Assembly (NCBI GenBank): GCA_021397835.1
Contig: JAJFZO010000742.1
Coordinates: forward strand, 753,001 to 817,000
Direction of reading: 5' to 3'
DNA from: Moringa oleifera
Lineage: Eukaryota > Streptophyta > Magnoliopsida > Brassicales > Moringaceae
Length of the DNA stretch: 64,000 bases
The position numbers and the translations under genes are program-made. The notes below the pieces were generated by a model. The model searched no databases. It was not told the DNA's origin and was given only the letters and a program-made list of their open reading frames with translations. Positions 21,421-35,060 of the stretch are shown piece by piece; the stretch's first letter is position 1, and each line of letters starts with the position of its first letter.

Positions 21421-24400
21421 CAATCCTCCTCTTAACATGAGGCACAACCTTCAAGGGGATAGCCAAAACATCCATGGCACTCGGATCCTAAGGCCTAGAT
21501 AAGGTCTTCCTAGTTATTAACGTTAGATATTTGTTGGGAAGAGGGGCTGGAGACTTAGCTTTCTTGGTTTGAAAAGCTACCTTAAGAGCCTTGGAAGGTC
21601 TTCTCTTGTTACCTTAAGTTTTTTGTTTAAAGATCGAGAAGATTAACCTTTGGCCTGAGTCTTTGATATTACATTCATCATGGATGGTGATGAAGCTCTA
21701 CCCATGGCTAGGTTCACTTTTTTCTAGAGTTCGTGTTTAAAGAGTTAGAGGGTTTGTTATAGAGACAGTAGCTATAAGATTTACAAAATACAAAGAGCTA
21801 AGGGGTGAGTGAATGAATGAATGAATGATAACACTTATAAAACATTACATAAAAGAGAAATTAAAATTCTATAAACTTGAAGGAGAGGTGTTATTAATTG
21901 ATCAAGAGTTAACTATCAAAGCTATTTAAGGCAAAGTTTAAGCTTTAACAAGTGGAAGATCAGGGCCAAGAATTACAAGATGATTGGGATTTAGAGTTGA
22001 AGGTTAATGGTATCAGGATTTTATGGTAAAGGAAGATCAACTTTAGGAGAGTAACTTAAACATTCAAATTCAAATGAAAAAGAAGAAGATGGAGGCCGTG
22101 ATCAGGGTTGGGGTTCAAAAGGAAATACCCTATACCAACTACTTAACTTATATACAAAAAAGCTATTTTCTTATCGATTATAAACTTTTAAAAACTATCC
22201 TTACCTTGATGCTCCAAAAGAGTGTTACAGATAGGTTTTACTTTGGGGTATAACTATTAATATGCAATCTCGTAAAAGGCTCCAGCCATTTGTTGAGGTC
22301 GGGGTCATATTTGATCAAGAGGTTTGGAAGTATTTCTCTACCTAACCTTTACTGTTTGAGGGCAGACCCTAAAGGAAAATTCTAGGTCTTTTACAATTGA
22401 AGTAAATAAAAGTTATTTGTTCAATCTCAATCATTCCTATTAACTTACATTTTGAAAAACCTTGCAAAGTGACGGACAGAAAGGTTGATATGCTCTAATT
22501 CAAAAAATTAGAATACAAAAGCGATAAGACAACACCATGCATTGGGGACCAGTTAACATAAGGTGACCTTAAGCAATGTGCAAACATTTTGGAAGAAGAG
22601 ATGAATTACAAGGTTTTGGCCACCTTTGAGATAATCCTCTAAAATGCTTTCAACCTCTAAGCCTGAAATCATTCTTCAACTCATTCAACAGATGCTTCAT
22701 CATTATTTTTTCCCTTTCTTCATCAACAGAAACTATGACATAACAATGAAGATCACAAATAGGCTCTTAGATAAAATCAGCAAGCCTTTCTACCATGCCA
22801 ATTTAGCTTCAACCTTGTTTATCCATTCAAATACATTATGAACAACTTGACATGCATGTGGACAAGGGTTTAGATCATGCCAATGAAAGAATCTACGATT
22901 CCTCGGCTGCATTAATGCAAAAAACATGTGAATTAACTTGTATTAGTAATTAATACTAAACTAAACTAGATTAAACTAAATATCAAGCAATTTTAAACAC
23001 TAAACTAAATTAAAACTAAATTACATTAGATATCTAATATAAGAAAGCTATAACCAGAGAGTTTTCAAAGTGACACATTTTTTCCTATAGATTATGTTTT
23101 TGAATTCCTAAGATGAGTAACATTACTAATGCCGTCAAAATAGGGAAAATAGTGAGTTTTCGTTTTCAAAAGACTAGCCCAATAATCTGCAAAGCCACAA
23201 CTTGGAAACCTGTAGTAATGACAAGCCTGAGCACCCACTGGACCATAAATAATGTGGAGGATCAGGCAAGACCTAACAACCTGAAAATGACTTGAGCTAC
23301 AAGGGTAATAAGAAATAAGTCTGTGAACTATTCTCCTGTTCTTTGTCAATTTCTTCATATAATTGCACAATAATAAACATATGCATTGCAATATCTCAAA
23401 GTGTTAGCATCCTTAGCAGTATCAAACAATTGACATATACAAATTATTGCAATATTACAAGTAATTAATATAACAAAACAATTAAAGAATTAGCATAAGC
23501 AGTCAATCTATCTTACAGTAAAATCATAACTAATTTTCGTAACTAGAGTCGAAATCTTCTTTGATAATCATTTAAAAGCAAATCAAAAATATACTACAAT
23601 ACCTTAGGTCCTAGGCAACTGAAAAATCTTCTTCCAAAATTTGCAACAGTTCATGCAGTCTTCAATGACACATTGATTCTACAAAAGCATTAAACATCTT
23701 CAATTTCTTCAAGTTTCTCTTTCCCATTATTTAATTGATACGAATTTGTAGCCATTTTACTCAATCGATATGAAAAGAACCAACAAAGTGAAGGAGTTAA
23801 AAGATGCGTACTTGAATCTCGGATTTTAGTAACAATTGATGCTTGAATTTGATGGATGAAGAGAAAATTTTCATAAATTCGTTTATGAGCAATTCTGTTT
23901 TATTTTACACTAATAAAAAGGTCTTTTAATGTAATTGCACACTTAACAAGTGTATACGTATCATGTAAAGCGAGTCATGCAGTTAATTCTATCGGAATTT
24001 GTTGACGGAGGTCTTGCATTACAAACTGCATGTTATACGAATCCTAATTTGATGCAATTTTTTATATAGGTCTGAATTTGATACTGCATCTAAAATATAG
24101 GTTCTTCTGATGTAATTAATCTTATTTTTTATAATTATTTAAGTTAAGATCTAATTTAAAATAAAATAATAAATTTAATTTAATTTATTATTTTTAAATA
24201 TAAAAAATTAATTAATAATTTTATATAATTGTTATTTTAAATATTAATTAATTTGATATTTATATTTATTGCTCATGTAGAGCTGTCTAACTTATCGTTT
24301 TAAAATAAATTTATAAAAATGTATGAAATTAAAAAGTTTATATATTTTTAAATAATGTAATTTCTAAATAATATATGTAAAAATTTTATTTAATTCATTG

Positions 24401-24674
24401 CATCTTGAATTTCAAAGATGTCACTTACTGATATCTGGTGTCATATTACATTACAAACATTATTTGATCTATACACCAAAACCTTTCATAGTTTTATTAT
24501 ATATTTATAAAAATAAAAAATTAATTTTTATATATTACTTAGTGATATAACTTTTTATAAGGTCAAATTTAAAAAATTCAAATTATCACCAAATTATAAT
24601 CACAATTTTATAAATCTTTTATTTTACCATACAAAGATAATTATGGAAAGGTTAACTCTTTACTTAAAACAACT
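21421..24674. other. Intergenic or unclassified repeat region
   Basis: No gene recognised. Part of 21450-22400 may be further retroelement sequence, because a moderately open minus-strand frame runs around 21700-21400, but I cannot name a domain. A GAATGAATGAATG tetranucleotide run sits near 21810. TAAACTAAAT-type short repeats lie near 22960-23030. The frame at 23092-23391 (-) has no recognisable domain. The sequence becomes strongly AT-rich after 24100. Confidence 0.4.
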
Positions 24675-24683
24675 TTAATATTA

Positions 24684-25225
24684 GGGTAAATGTCATTTAA
24701 AACCTTAAATTTTACCCTCTCTCTCCAATCAAACCTTTACTTTTAAAAAGTATTCAAACAAGCCTTAGTATTTTAATTTTATTAAAATTGAACCTCGTTG
24801 AAAATTTTAAATATTAAAAATATTCAAATTAGAGAGATTTTACAATGAATTTTGACTTATAATTTTTTATGGATGTAATAAAATATTTAAGCTATCATTA
24901 TAAAAAAATTCAAAAATTTTTAAGTACTAAAAATATTTTTCTTAAAAAATATACCATCAAAAATTTAAAAAATTCATAAAAAATAGTGAATTAGTTAAAA
25001 AAAATTTCAAATTTGAGGAATAACATTAAAATAAAGTGTCAAATCTATTTGATAAGTTTTTAGTCATTTTTGACAAGGAAAAGCTTATTAATTTTTTATA
25101 ATTATTTTGACTCAAGTTTAATTTGGACAAAATTAATAAATTAGAGTCTGTTTGGATACATTTTGAAAGTCAATGTTTGATTGGAGAGAGAGCGTTAAAT
25201 TTAAGATTTTAAATGATATTTACCC
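24684..25225. mobile_element. 542-bp Mutator-type MITE with 9-bp target duplication
   Basis: The left end GGGTAAATGTCATTTAAAAC is mirrored at the right end (ATTTAAAATGATATTTACCC-like, ending at 25225) with few mismatches, and the inverted similarity extends about 100 bp inward (CTCTCTCTCCAATCAAAC on the left against its complement at about 25175). The direct repeat TTAATATTA flanks it at 24675-24683 and 25226-25234. A 9-bp duplication is typical of Mutator-like elements. The interior is AT-rich and non-coding. Confidence 0.85.
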
Positions 25226-25439
25226 TTAATATTATTATGAAAAAGAATAAAACTTTCATAATATATAAAAAAATAAACAAGAAGACAATTCCCTGTTAAA
25301 AAAAAAAAAAAGTAAAAACGCATTGATGGTGGCTGCAGTTTATCTGCAGAGGCCCAGCCACGCCACATTCTCCTCAAGGGGAATCTAAGCTGCACATGAC
25401 CGCCCAACAGTGTTTCTTCTGCACTGATAACTATGTACA

Positions 25440-25485
25440 GTAGTTATATAATGGTAAATAGTAATACCCATTTCCCTATAAAACA
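25440..25485 (+). promoter_or_regulatory. Likely core promoter of the GH3 gene
   Basis: Two TATA-like boxes occur, TTATATAATGG near 25444 and CTATAAAAC near 25478. The second lies about 30 bp before an A-rich start zone and upstream of the purine-rich leader and CT repeat that precede the coding region. Placement is inferred from motif and position only. Confidence 0.4.
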
Positions 25486-25605
25486 AACAATTCGACTTTT
25501 CTGTTTCCTTTATTAAGCAAAAAAAAAAAACGAAATTGGCACGGAGAAGGAAGAAGAAAGATACAGTGAATGATCTTACTCATTTTCTTGATTTTGCACT
25601 TAAAA

Positions 25606-25610
<5 letters not shown>

Positions 25611-25637
<27 letters not shown>
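25611..25637 (+). repeat. (CT)n microsatellite in the GH3 leader
   Basis: An uninterrupted run of 27 bases of alternating C and T. CT-rich leaders are common in plant 5' untranslated regions. Here it lies in the presumed first untranslated exon, upstream of a likely leader intron whose acceptor TTTCTTACTTTAG ends at 26253. Confidence 0.85.
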
Positions 25638-25640
<3 letters not shown>

Positions 25641-26276
25641 GTGTTTGTTCCTTTGAGGAGATCCTCCAGAGTTCTTGTTCGTGAACTTCTGCTTGGTTGC
25701 TGGGAAAAAATTTACGAATAGGAAGGAAAATTGGAGAAAAGTAAAGAAAAATGCGGGATGTTTTGTTTTGTTGCTGTTAACTACTGAAAATCAGCTAACT
25801 CGTAACTTTGCTATAAGACGCATTGTATTGAAAGGTTAGCTGCATTTTTCTTTGCTTCTTTCCATTTGTGAATTTTTTCCTATTCCATTCTTTACTAATG
25901 GCGGAGAAGTTTGTGTTTGCCTTTTCAAATCTCTTTCGTTGCTGCGAAAACTTGCGAAAGAAAGTAAAATAAGACAGTGAAGGAATGTGCTCGTTTTTCC
26001 ACAGGCTTTGATTCTTTAATGAATGCTCATTGATCTTCCATATAATTGATATAAGAGTATTATGGAAGCAGGTTAAACACTCATTTTCATTTATTTTTTT
26101 TTTTTTGCCTGTTTGTAAATGATATGGTGAAAAGAAAAATCTAAGATGAGAAAGGAACATGCTGTGTCTTGCCTGGATAATTGTGCCAATGAAGCATATC
26201 AAATATCAAGAATTTAATGATACTTGTCTGATTTCTGGTTTTTCTTACTTTAGGCAACCAGATTTTTAGTGTGAAG

Positions 26277-29200
26277 ATGGGTAAAGTTTTAGTTAGAATG
26301 GTGGGGATTTTGTGGATATGGTGGTTGGTAGGTGTGGTGGAAGCAGAGTATGTCAAATACAAGGACCCGAAGCAGCCTGTGGCAGTGCGAATTAAGGACT
26401 TGATGAGTAGAATGACTCTACAGGAGAAGATTGGTCAGATGGTGCAAATAGATCGGTCAATTGCCACTAAAGAGATTATGAGAGATTTGTCCATAGGTAA
26501 AATGCCTATATACAGTGGTTTGTGTTTTGAGTTACTAGCAATTATACATAATCATTTGCAAAGTTGGTCATTTGCTATGGTATTTATCCTTTCAAGATTC
26601 GTCTTTGCACATATTTAGGTTTATGCTCATTATGTTTTCATAATCTATTTTTTCATTTAGTTATTTTTGACCATTCTCTAAATGGGTTGCTGCTTGCAAT
26701 TATGATCCTTGAGCTGGTACATTTTATTTCTATGTCTTATGTGGTCTCTTACTGTGCCTTCTCTGAAAGAGATAGGTACGGATGTAGAGCAAATAACTGG
26801 GTCATTCAACTCCTTTATCATCTTTTCTGTCTTACTTTCCTGAAAAATTATTTTCCGTGTCAATGACCATAATTTCCTTCCTTTTCTTCTCTATTTTTGT
26901 ATGGTATGGTGAAGGGGGTTGAGGGACAGCATCAGGATACAACACAAGAAATTCAATGTACTTAGAATGGCTATAGAAGCTTCACCCTCACCTCTCATTT
27001 AAATTTCTTAATGCTTTACTTTTTAGAACTAGATAACTTTCTAAGTCTATATCAATGGAATATAGTAGTGTCAGTAGATATTTATTGCAAATTATACAAT
27101 TATGCCTTTACATATCCATATTTAAAGATTTTTTTAACTCTTCTTACAATAGTGTGAGAATGGAATGATTTTATGAAACAGAATTTGAATCAAAGCATGA
27201 TAATAACACATCATTTCTTCAATTGTGTGATGCTAACCTGTAAAGATGTAATACTGAAAATCAGAGAAAGTGACTGCAACAATGATGAACCTGTAAGAGT
27301 AGCAGTGTGCTGAAAATGTGTCCTGTTATGTGCAGGGAGTGTATTAAGTGGTGGCGGGAGTGCACCGCTTCCACAGGCTACTGCTGAGGATTGGGTTAGT
27401 ATGATAAATAATTTTCAAAAGGGTTCTCTCTCTAGTCGTCTGGGCATTCCTATGATATATGGCATTGATGCTGTTCATGGGCACAATAACGTATATAATG
27501 CGACTATATTTCCTCATAATATTGGGCTGGGAGCTACCAGGTAACTAGTTTTTCATTTCTTCTTATGATGTTTCATTAAAATTTTATCCATTGTTGGGTG
27601 ATCCTTGTCATAGTTTTCTTGTATTCCTATCTGTCCAACTTTCTTTATGCATTATGAAGTACTCAGAGCAAATTGATTCTGCCTGTAAGATGAGATTAAA
27701 GATATTAGATCTATGATCTCTTGGGCTGCTGTCAACTGATGGGATTAAATGATCTGAAAGCTGCACAACAGGAAAGAAGCGATCTAGAACTTATTAGACA
27801 GTGGATATACTTTGCATTAAATGCTATTACGAATTCTGAACACATACTGGTCTTTTATGCGGATGAGAATCCTATGCTGATCTGAGTTCGTGCTAAGCTT
27901 GTCAAGGAAAAGATAAAAGGGTGTTTCGTAGTTGATTATGTTAGTTTGAGAAAGAAAAAAATAAATAAAAAATCCTAACTGTTTGTCCTACTAAATTATC
28001 ACGTGTCAATATCTCATCAACAATTGAGCTTAGATCAGCATGTGATGTTGATACCTTTGATGCAAAACCATGTAATGCAATCAGTTTATTTACTGTTTCT
28101 TTTTGGAGAGCTCTCTTGCATGCACGTACTTATCGTTTATTAAAATTTTAACCCACAGAGATCCTGAACTTGTCAAGAGGATTGGTGCTGCAACTGCTCT
28201 TGAAGTTAGAGCCACAGGGATACCTTATGTTTTTGCTCCATGCATAGCGGTATGTCAAGTGATAAATCCATAGAATTTAGGACAATTTATCTGCCCTATT
28301 CTACTGGCACCTTTTAAGAATTTACTATTTTCACTATATAAATCTTGTATTTCTTGAAATTATTTTATAGGTTTGTAGAGATCCAAGATGGGGTCGATGT
28401 TACGAAAGTTATAGTGAGGATTACAAAGTTGTGCGAGAAATGACAGAGATTATACTTGGTTTACAAGGAGATCCTCCCCCTAATTACCGGAAGGGTGTTC
28501 CATATGTTGGTGGGAAGTACGGATTTTGAAAATCATAACATGATATGATAGGATTTATCATTGGAAATTATGCATTCTGGGTTCTAATTAATAATTTTTA
28601 TTCTAATCAATTTTCCTTTATTTCTTAATTACTGTAGGGACAAGGTCATAGCCTGTGCAAAGCATTTTGTGGGAGATGGAGGGACAACCAGAGGCATGAA
28701 TGAGAACAACACTATCATTGATATGCATGGTTTGCTCAGCATTCACATGCCTGCCTATTCAGATTCTATCATTAAAGGTGTTTCAACAATCATGGTTTCC
28801 TACTCCAGCTGGAACGGGGAGAAGATGCATGCAAACCATCAACTGATTACCGGATTCCTCAAGAATACACTCAAGTTTAAGGTTTAAGTTTATTTCGTGG
28901 ATTACATATAAATTGTGGTTTTCCATGAGGTATGATAAGTATGACTGCATCAATACAGACATTCTAGAGCTGCAGCCCAGCTACATATCCTCAGATGTAT
29001 ACATAGGGCTGGACATTAATATATAGCTTAACTCTTTTGGAGGGGTTTCTTCCTCGTCGAAATAATAATTTTTTTCTCAAGCATCAAGTTTTCAAGTCCA
29101 GTTTTAATTAGAAGCAATCTTGCACTTTACTTCTGGCACCTTGTGATCTCTCATAATATCAAATGTAAAGCTCTCAATGAAATTACTTGTTTTGAATTAA

Positions 29201-32200
29201 CAAAATCTCAAGTCATACCCTTCATTACACATGGTTTTTCTCATCGCTTTTGCATAAATTCAACTGATGAAATCAATGTGTTATGCTTTTTGAAAATTTT
29301 CATTTTCTGCAAAATATAATCATTTTGCATGATGCTTCTTTATAGTGCTATAAACCATTTGAGATAGTATTGCTGAACGAAAACCTCTGAAACCATTTGG
29401 GATAATGTTCCCACATTACCCACCATTAATTTTCTTCTTGGTGCCACCATAGGCTTTGACTAATGCCTTCATGCCATCACTATTCTTTTCTCAGGTTTCA
29501 ATTTGTCAGTTTGAATACATTCATTCTTTAAAACATATGTTTTCTCAACTGTAGAATACTCATTACAATTAAAACGCATAGCTTGATTGCCATCTTGGTT
29601 GTTGCTTAGTTACTTGTGATCCCTCTAAATAAATTTTGTGTTCCTTCAAATTGCCTTAGGTTTATGCAATCTTCTTTAATCTGGATTTTTGTAAATAACC
29701 TGGACATGAAAGTCATGACTTGGTTATGTTTTTTGACCTTGAGTTTTGTCTCAATTCTCAACTTAGAAACATCAGGCAGCACTGCCATGTATTTTTTGTG
29801 GGCATTAAATAACTGAAATGTTAATTGGGATATTTTGTGTTTAACTTTGATTGGCGCTTTGAATGAATTTTCAGGGTTTTGTTATTTCAGACTGGCAAGG
29901 TATTGACAAGATTACCTCACAAGATCATTTGAACTATACATACTCTGTTCAAGCTGGGATTCATGCTGGGATTGACATGGTTGGTTGCAAATCTTGTGGA
30001 CACATCCCAGACTGAGTCCAAGAGAAGCATTTTATTCTTTTGCTTATTGTTACAAGAAAAATACAAGCCTGGATGGAAGTATATAAGTGTAAGGATTGGA
30101 GTTTTGATTCTTTGGCTGGCAGGTCATGATCCCCTTCAACTATAGTGAATTCATTGATGATCTTACTTATCTGGTGAAGAACAAGTTTATCCCAATCGAA
30201 CGTATTGATGATGCGGTGCAAAGGATTTTGCTCATTAAGTTTAGCATGGGTCTTTTTGAGAACCCTGTGGCTGATTTCAGCTTAGTCAACGAGCTAGGAA
30301 GCCAGGTCAGTTACTCCAACTATTAAAAAATAATTAGGATCCTAACTTCTGAATTGGTCTTCTAATTAACTACTTCAGAGCTGCATAGTTAAGGTGGGAA
30401 TGAATACAAGAGAAGAGAATTTTACCTTTTTCTGGTGGAACATTCTACATTAGGTCTATTTCTTTATGTTTTTCTTGATTTGATTTGCTCTCAGTAGCTT
30501 CCTAATCTTATGGCCTAGAATGTGAAGAGAAATGCTGGAGATGATGAAGATTCTGTTTCTTAACCAGGCACACAGAGATTTGGCCAGGGAGGCTGTGAGG
30601 AAATCGCTTGTGCTGCTGAAAAATGGGAAAAATGGGACTTCTCCTGTCCTACCACTTCCCAAAAAGGCTCCAAAGATCCTTGTTGCTGGTAGCCATGCTG
30701 ATAATTTAGGCTATCAGTGTGGTGGGTGGACAATCAATTGGCAAGGATTTAATGGTAACAATTATACAAGGGGTACGTCCTTCCACCATTCTGATTATAT
30801 TGTGAATCACGTCTAGAATTATTCCCCACTAAAGAAACGAAACTTTTTAAAAGCTTCTTACTGTATTTAACATGTGAAAATTCAAGCCAATCACCATAAT
30901 GATGAAGTTTGGAATCAGAAACTTGGTAAGTAACTCATGCTGTAAAGTTGGTAAAATTTTTGTGTGAAATTGAAACAAGTTGCAAAGTAAAATTGTGATT
31001 GTATATTGATTGGAAATAACTCGGGAACATATGTAATCTGGCTTTTAATGATCCCTGAATTTCTAAATTTTATGCACCAAATTATGGTCACATTTATTTC
31101 AAGGAAGATGTTACAGTTTAAGATCCTTTCAATTAATTGGAAAAATTTTCAGTGCCTTGGGACAAATCCTTGGTTTATAAGCAGTGTTTTTTACTCTTTT
31201 TTTTTTTTTAAATATTTTGTAATTTGGCTGCAGACAGCAGTTAGAAAGGTTAACAAAATCAAGCATTTTCTGAGTAAAGATGGTATAATAACTTTTGCTT
31301 TAGATGTTGTCTTTTCTCAAGCATTCTGATCTTGAATCTCTATGAAATGATTATTATTGGTATGCATTCTGACGAGAATAATCAATTTCAGAAAAAACTG
31401 CCCGTAAATTTTGATGGGATTCTTTTCTTTATCAGGGGTGACTATTCTTGATGCCATAAAATCCACCGTTGATCCAAGCACTGAAATTGTGTACCGTGAG
31501 AGCCCTGATATTGACTTTGTTAAGTCTAATAACTTTGCTTATGGCATTGTTATTGTTGGTGAGCCCCCTTATGCTGAGACTGCAGGGGACAGCACAACCC
31601 TCACAATGATGGATCCTGGCCCTAGTGTCATCAGCAACATTTGTCAGGCTGTCAAGTGTGTTGTTGTCATCATATCTGGCAGACCCCTTGTAATTGAACC
31701 ATATGTTTCATCTATTGATGCATTGGTGGCAGCATGGTTACCTGGCACTGAAGGCCAAGGTGTGACTGATGTGCTTTTTGGGGAACATGGATTCAGTGGG
31801 AAGCTGCCAAGGACGTGGTTCAAAACTGTAGATCAACTACCAATGAATTTTGGGGATTCAAACTATGATCCACTCTTCCCTTTTGGCTTCGGACTAAAAA
31901 CTGACTCAATTGCAAGCATTGTGGGAAGGTAATTTGACTGCTTGTTCTAACAAGTCTTCTGATTTGTGTAGCCTTACGACAAGCATTGGCAGCTTTGTAT
32001 ATACGTGGCTGGAGAGTTGAGGCTCTCATTTATTGTTTCTTTTCTTATCTTGTTCTGTTCAGTTAGTATATATATAAAAGAAGTTTATATTATCCTTTGT
32101 CTTGCATGGCATTTGCTGGGATTCCACATCATGGCCCCTTGCGTACTAACTGAAAAAGGAATAAATAAACAGACAAACATTAATTTACATAAACTGGCAC

Positions 32201-32625
32201 CTGCATGTGTAGAAGAATCTTGTACAAGAAGAAAAGAGGAATGATATGTTAAGTTTTTCCCTTGACTTGAAAATTTTAGTGATACTGGAACTCTGTGTTT
32301 TCCGGAAAATATTCCTGAGTTTGGATGCACTTCTTTGGTCATTCTCTCAAAGAACTTCGTAACTTGTGCAAATATTTGTTAAGCATTGATCTTTTGTTAT
32401 CTGTAGGTCAGCATCAACTGCCAATGATGAGAGGCCATACCTGCTTATCATTTTGGCTTCTCTAATTTTCAGTCTCTATTTCACAGGTATCGGTTCAAAT
32501 TGTGACCTACTTTCAGCTTGCTGATTTTGACGATGAATAATCGATTTCTATTGCTTATGATTCGCATATTTATTTTCCTTTGATTTAATCAGTAACATGT
32601 TGGTTAATTTTGAGCAGAAGGCTAG
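26277..32625 (+). CDS. Secreted family 3 glycoside hydrolase (beta-D-glucan exohydrolase / beta-glucosidase type), 11 coding exons
   Basis: Predicted to release glucose from beta-glucans in the cell wall. Exons: 26277-26496, 27336-27540, 28159-28249, 28371-28516, 28638-28881, 29875-29979, 30123-30305, 30568-30772, 31436-31928, 32407-32486, 32618-32625; 659 residues. A signal peptide spans residues 1-23 ([11 protein letters not shown]). The GH3 N-terminal barrel shows [35 protein letters not shown] and [11 protein letters not shown], with D308 the expected nucleophile. The C-terminal domain shows [14 protein letters not shown] and [11 protein letters not shown], with E514 the probable acid/base by analogy with barley ExoI. 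The last two short exons add a hydrophobic tail (residues 642-656), which could be a GPI signal or membrane anchor. The ATG at 26277 is the first in frame after the leader intron. Intron 6 has a weak donor (GTTGGT). Exact substrate is unproven. Confidence 0.95.
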
Positions 32626-35060
32626 GAAAGGAAAGCTGGGTATCTGGACGGGATCTATCTGGGCACAGTAGGCATTCTTTCAGACGCAGATAGTGACTTG
32701 TGGGTAGCTTATGAAAATTGTAATGTCCTGAAGCCTTGAACTTATATAAACTGATTTAGTGATGGGTAGCTCAGATGTCACCAATGCCAAGCTTCCTTAT
32801 TCTGTTTAGTGTAGTTCTTATGTAATTTGCCTTTATATTCTCTGCTTTCAACTTGTACTCAAAACTGAGTGCACGGAGAAAGTGTTTTTACAAGGCGGAT
32901 TTAAAGAATATGCATCAAGTTCCAGTGAAACATAGGAAGAGCATATTTTATATGATGAATGTGCTGTCCTATTTCATTATCCCCTTTTGAATTGTTTCCT
33001 AATAATAAATTAATGTATCTTTTTTATTAAAAAAATAACTCAAAATCTTTTAAACTTTTTTTCTCACTCAGTCTTCCTTTTTTTGATATATTTCTTTTTC
33101 TAATAGTGTTGTAACCTTTTGACATTTAAAATTTAATTTTCTTCTAATTTTTATTGAATTGCTACTTTTTCATAAATATTTTACAATTAATTAGATTATA
33201 AAATTAAAAAATACATTAAATTTCAGAATATCTTGAGATGCTAGAAAAAAAAATTATTTTTTATATGAAAGTCTAATTGATAATGTCTTTTGTGACCTTA
33301 AAATTTGTGAAGTCAGTTTTAGTTCCATTATGTGATATATTTTATTTTTGCAGGGACTTTGAGGCTTTCTATGCATCTAGCTTTTATCTATTTATTGGCT
33401 TCCAATAAACTTTTGCCTTCCTCCTTATGATAAGAATGATCCTTTTATTTAGTTAAAAGATTCTGTGTTTAAGCTTTTCTCTTGATCCAATCCATCTTTT
33501 TTTTTCCCCCTTTTTTTAAAAAACAAAATAAACTTATTTATTAATAAAATTATTTTGTATATTCATTTTTACACAATAAAATTGCATAAATTATCAAAAT
33601 TAGCACCAAGTCTATCTCATTTTTCAAAAAATAAGAAGTTCTCAATTACTTATTTTTGTTTTTGGGTTAATTAAGTCAAAGCGTTTGTTTATAATTTTAA
33701 TAATAATAACGGTTTTATGATGTATATGTATGTTTTTATTTATACAATTATTTCAATACTCTTTTAAATATTATCAAAATAAACAATATATTCTTTCTCA
33801 TATCAAACTTAATAAAAATATAAAAATTTTAAAATTTTACAAAATAAAAAAAAGTAAATTTTATTTGTTTTAATAGTATTTAAAGAGGTATTAAGATAAT
33901 TAAATAAGTAAAAGTCATATATATATTAAATATGTGTATAAAACTATTAATGTTAATGAAATTATAAATGAAAATTTCATATTAAGAATTCAATAAAAAT
34001 GTAAGTTTTAAATAAATATAATTTTTTTCAAATCTTAATTTAAGATTATAGATAAACTATAGGTTTTTTTAATATAACTAATTATTTTTTTAACATTTCG
34101 ATGACTTGAACTTTTAAAAATATCATCATTTTTTTTTTTACTATAGTGTCCTTTGACCTTTTAATAGTTATGGAGAGCAATAAAACATGGAAAAAAAAAT
34201 TATATCCCAGCTTCCTTCTCCCTTTCTCTCTCTTCAAATGTAAATGCATCTCTCTTCTCCATTCATTCTCTCTCGTTGATGTTTCATTTTGACAATGGCC
34301 TTAAAGCTCAATTGAAGATGACACTTTGGTGAGCATATGTTGTGTATTTCAAAAATCTCTTTCGCATACATCGTGTTGGGGCATTGCTGCGAAATCAATC
34401 CACAACACAGGTAAATCTTTGCACAATAACATCTAAAAGTCTTCTACTAACATCCTAAGTAAAAAATGTATGTTCATATAACTTTTTATGAGTATTATGA
34501 TGAGTGATTTCTAAATTTTGATTATGTTGTTATGGGGTAAAAAAAAAATTTGGGTAAATTCACATGTTGCAAGTAAACCATACAGACAATGTAGGCATGA
34601 ACTGGAAACAATAAGACTGCAAACACAAATTTTTTGCCTTCTTATCACATTTCGTTTCTTTTTTTGTCAAATTGGACTTGAAATTATAATATCGTGTCTT
34701 TTTTTTTGTAAACTGTGCATTTAGACTAAATCATGCAACATGATGACGAATCATGGATTATCTAACAGAATTGTACATTGAATTTTAAATCGTCCTTATT
34801 AGCATCATTGTGTCTTATTTGTTGATCGTGTGATATTTGCATATTCTATTCATCTTTTATTGTATCCATATATTTATATCGTGTCTTGTATGTACTTTTT
34901 CAAAATCGTGTTTTATGTAGGATCAAAATTATGATAACATGGAATAACGAATGGTTTGAATGAGGTGAAAATGTTAAATACACTAATGGATCTTGCATAA
35001 CTAAGGGATATGTTGTCTAGAGAGGTTTGCTATATAAATAAGTGTTGGACTTAGTTAAAT
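32626..35060. other. Intergenic region downstream of GH3
   Basis: The first 300 bp are probably the GH3 3' untranslated region; AATAATAAATTAATG near 33000 is a possible poly-A signal. The rest is very AT-rich with homopolymers. A CT-rich patch near 34210-34275 followed by an ATG-containing stretch looks like a leader, but no supported coding sequence follows. Confidence 0.5.

Noticed and set aside
23092..23391. 99-codon minus-strand open frame as a hypothetical gene
   Set aside because: No domain, no supported promoter or splice context, and it lies in decayed repeat-like DNA; an overlapping + strand frame is equally open.
26564..26866. 100-codon open frame after GH3 exon 1
   Set aside because: It lies wholly in the first coding intron, is hydrophobic by AT-rich composition, and has no homology that I recognise.
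32755..32800. tRNA-like phrase GATGGGTAGCTCAGATG downstream of GH3
   Set aside because: It resembles a D-arm start, but no anticodon or T-arm sequence follows at the proper spacing.
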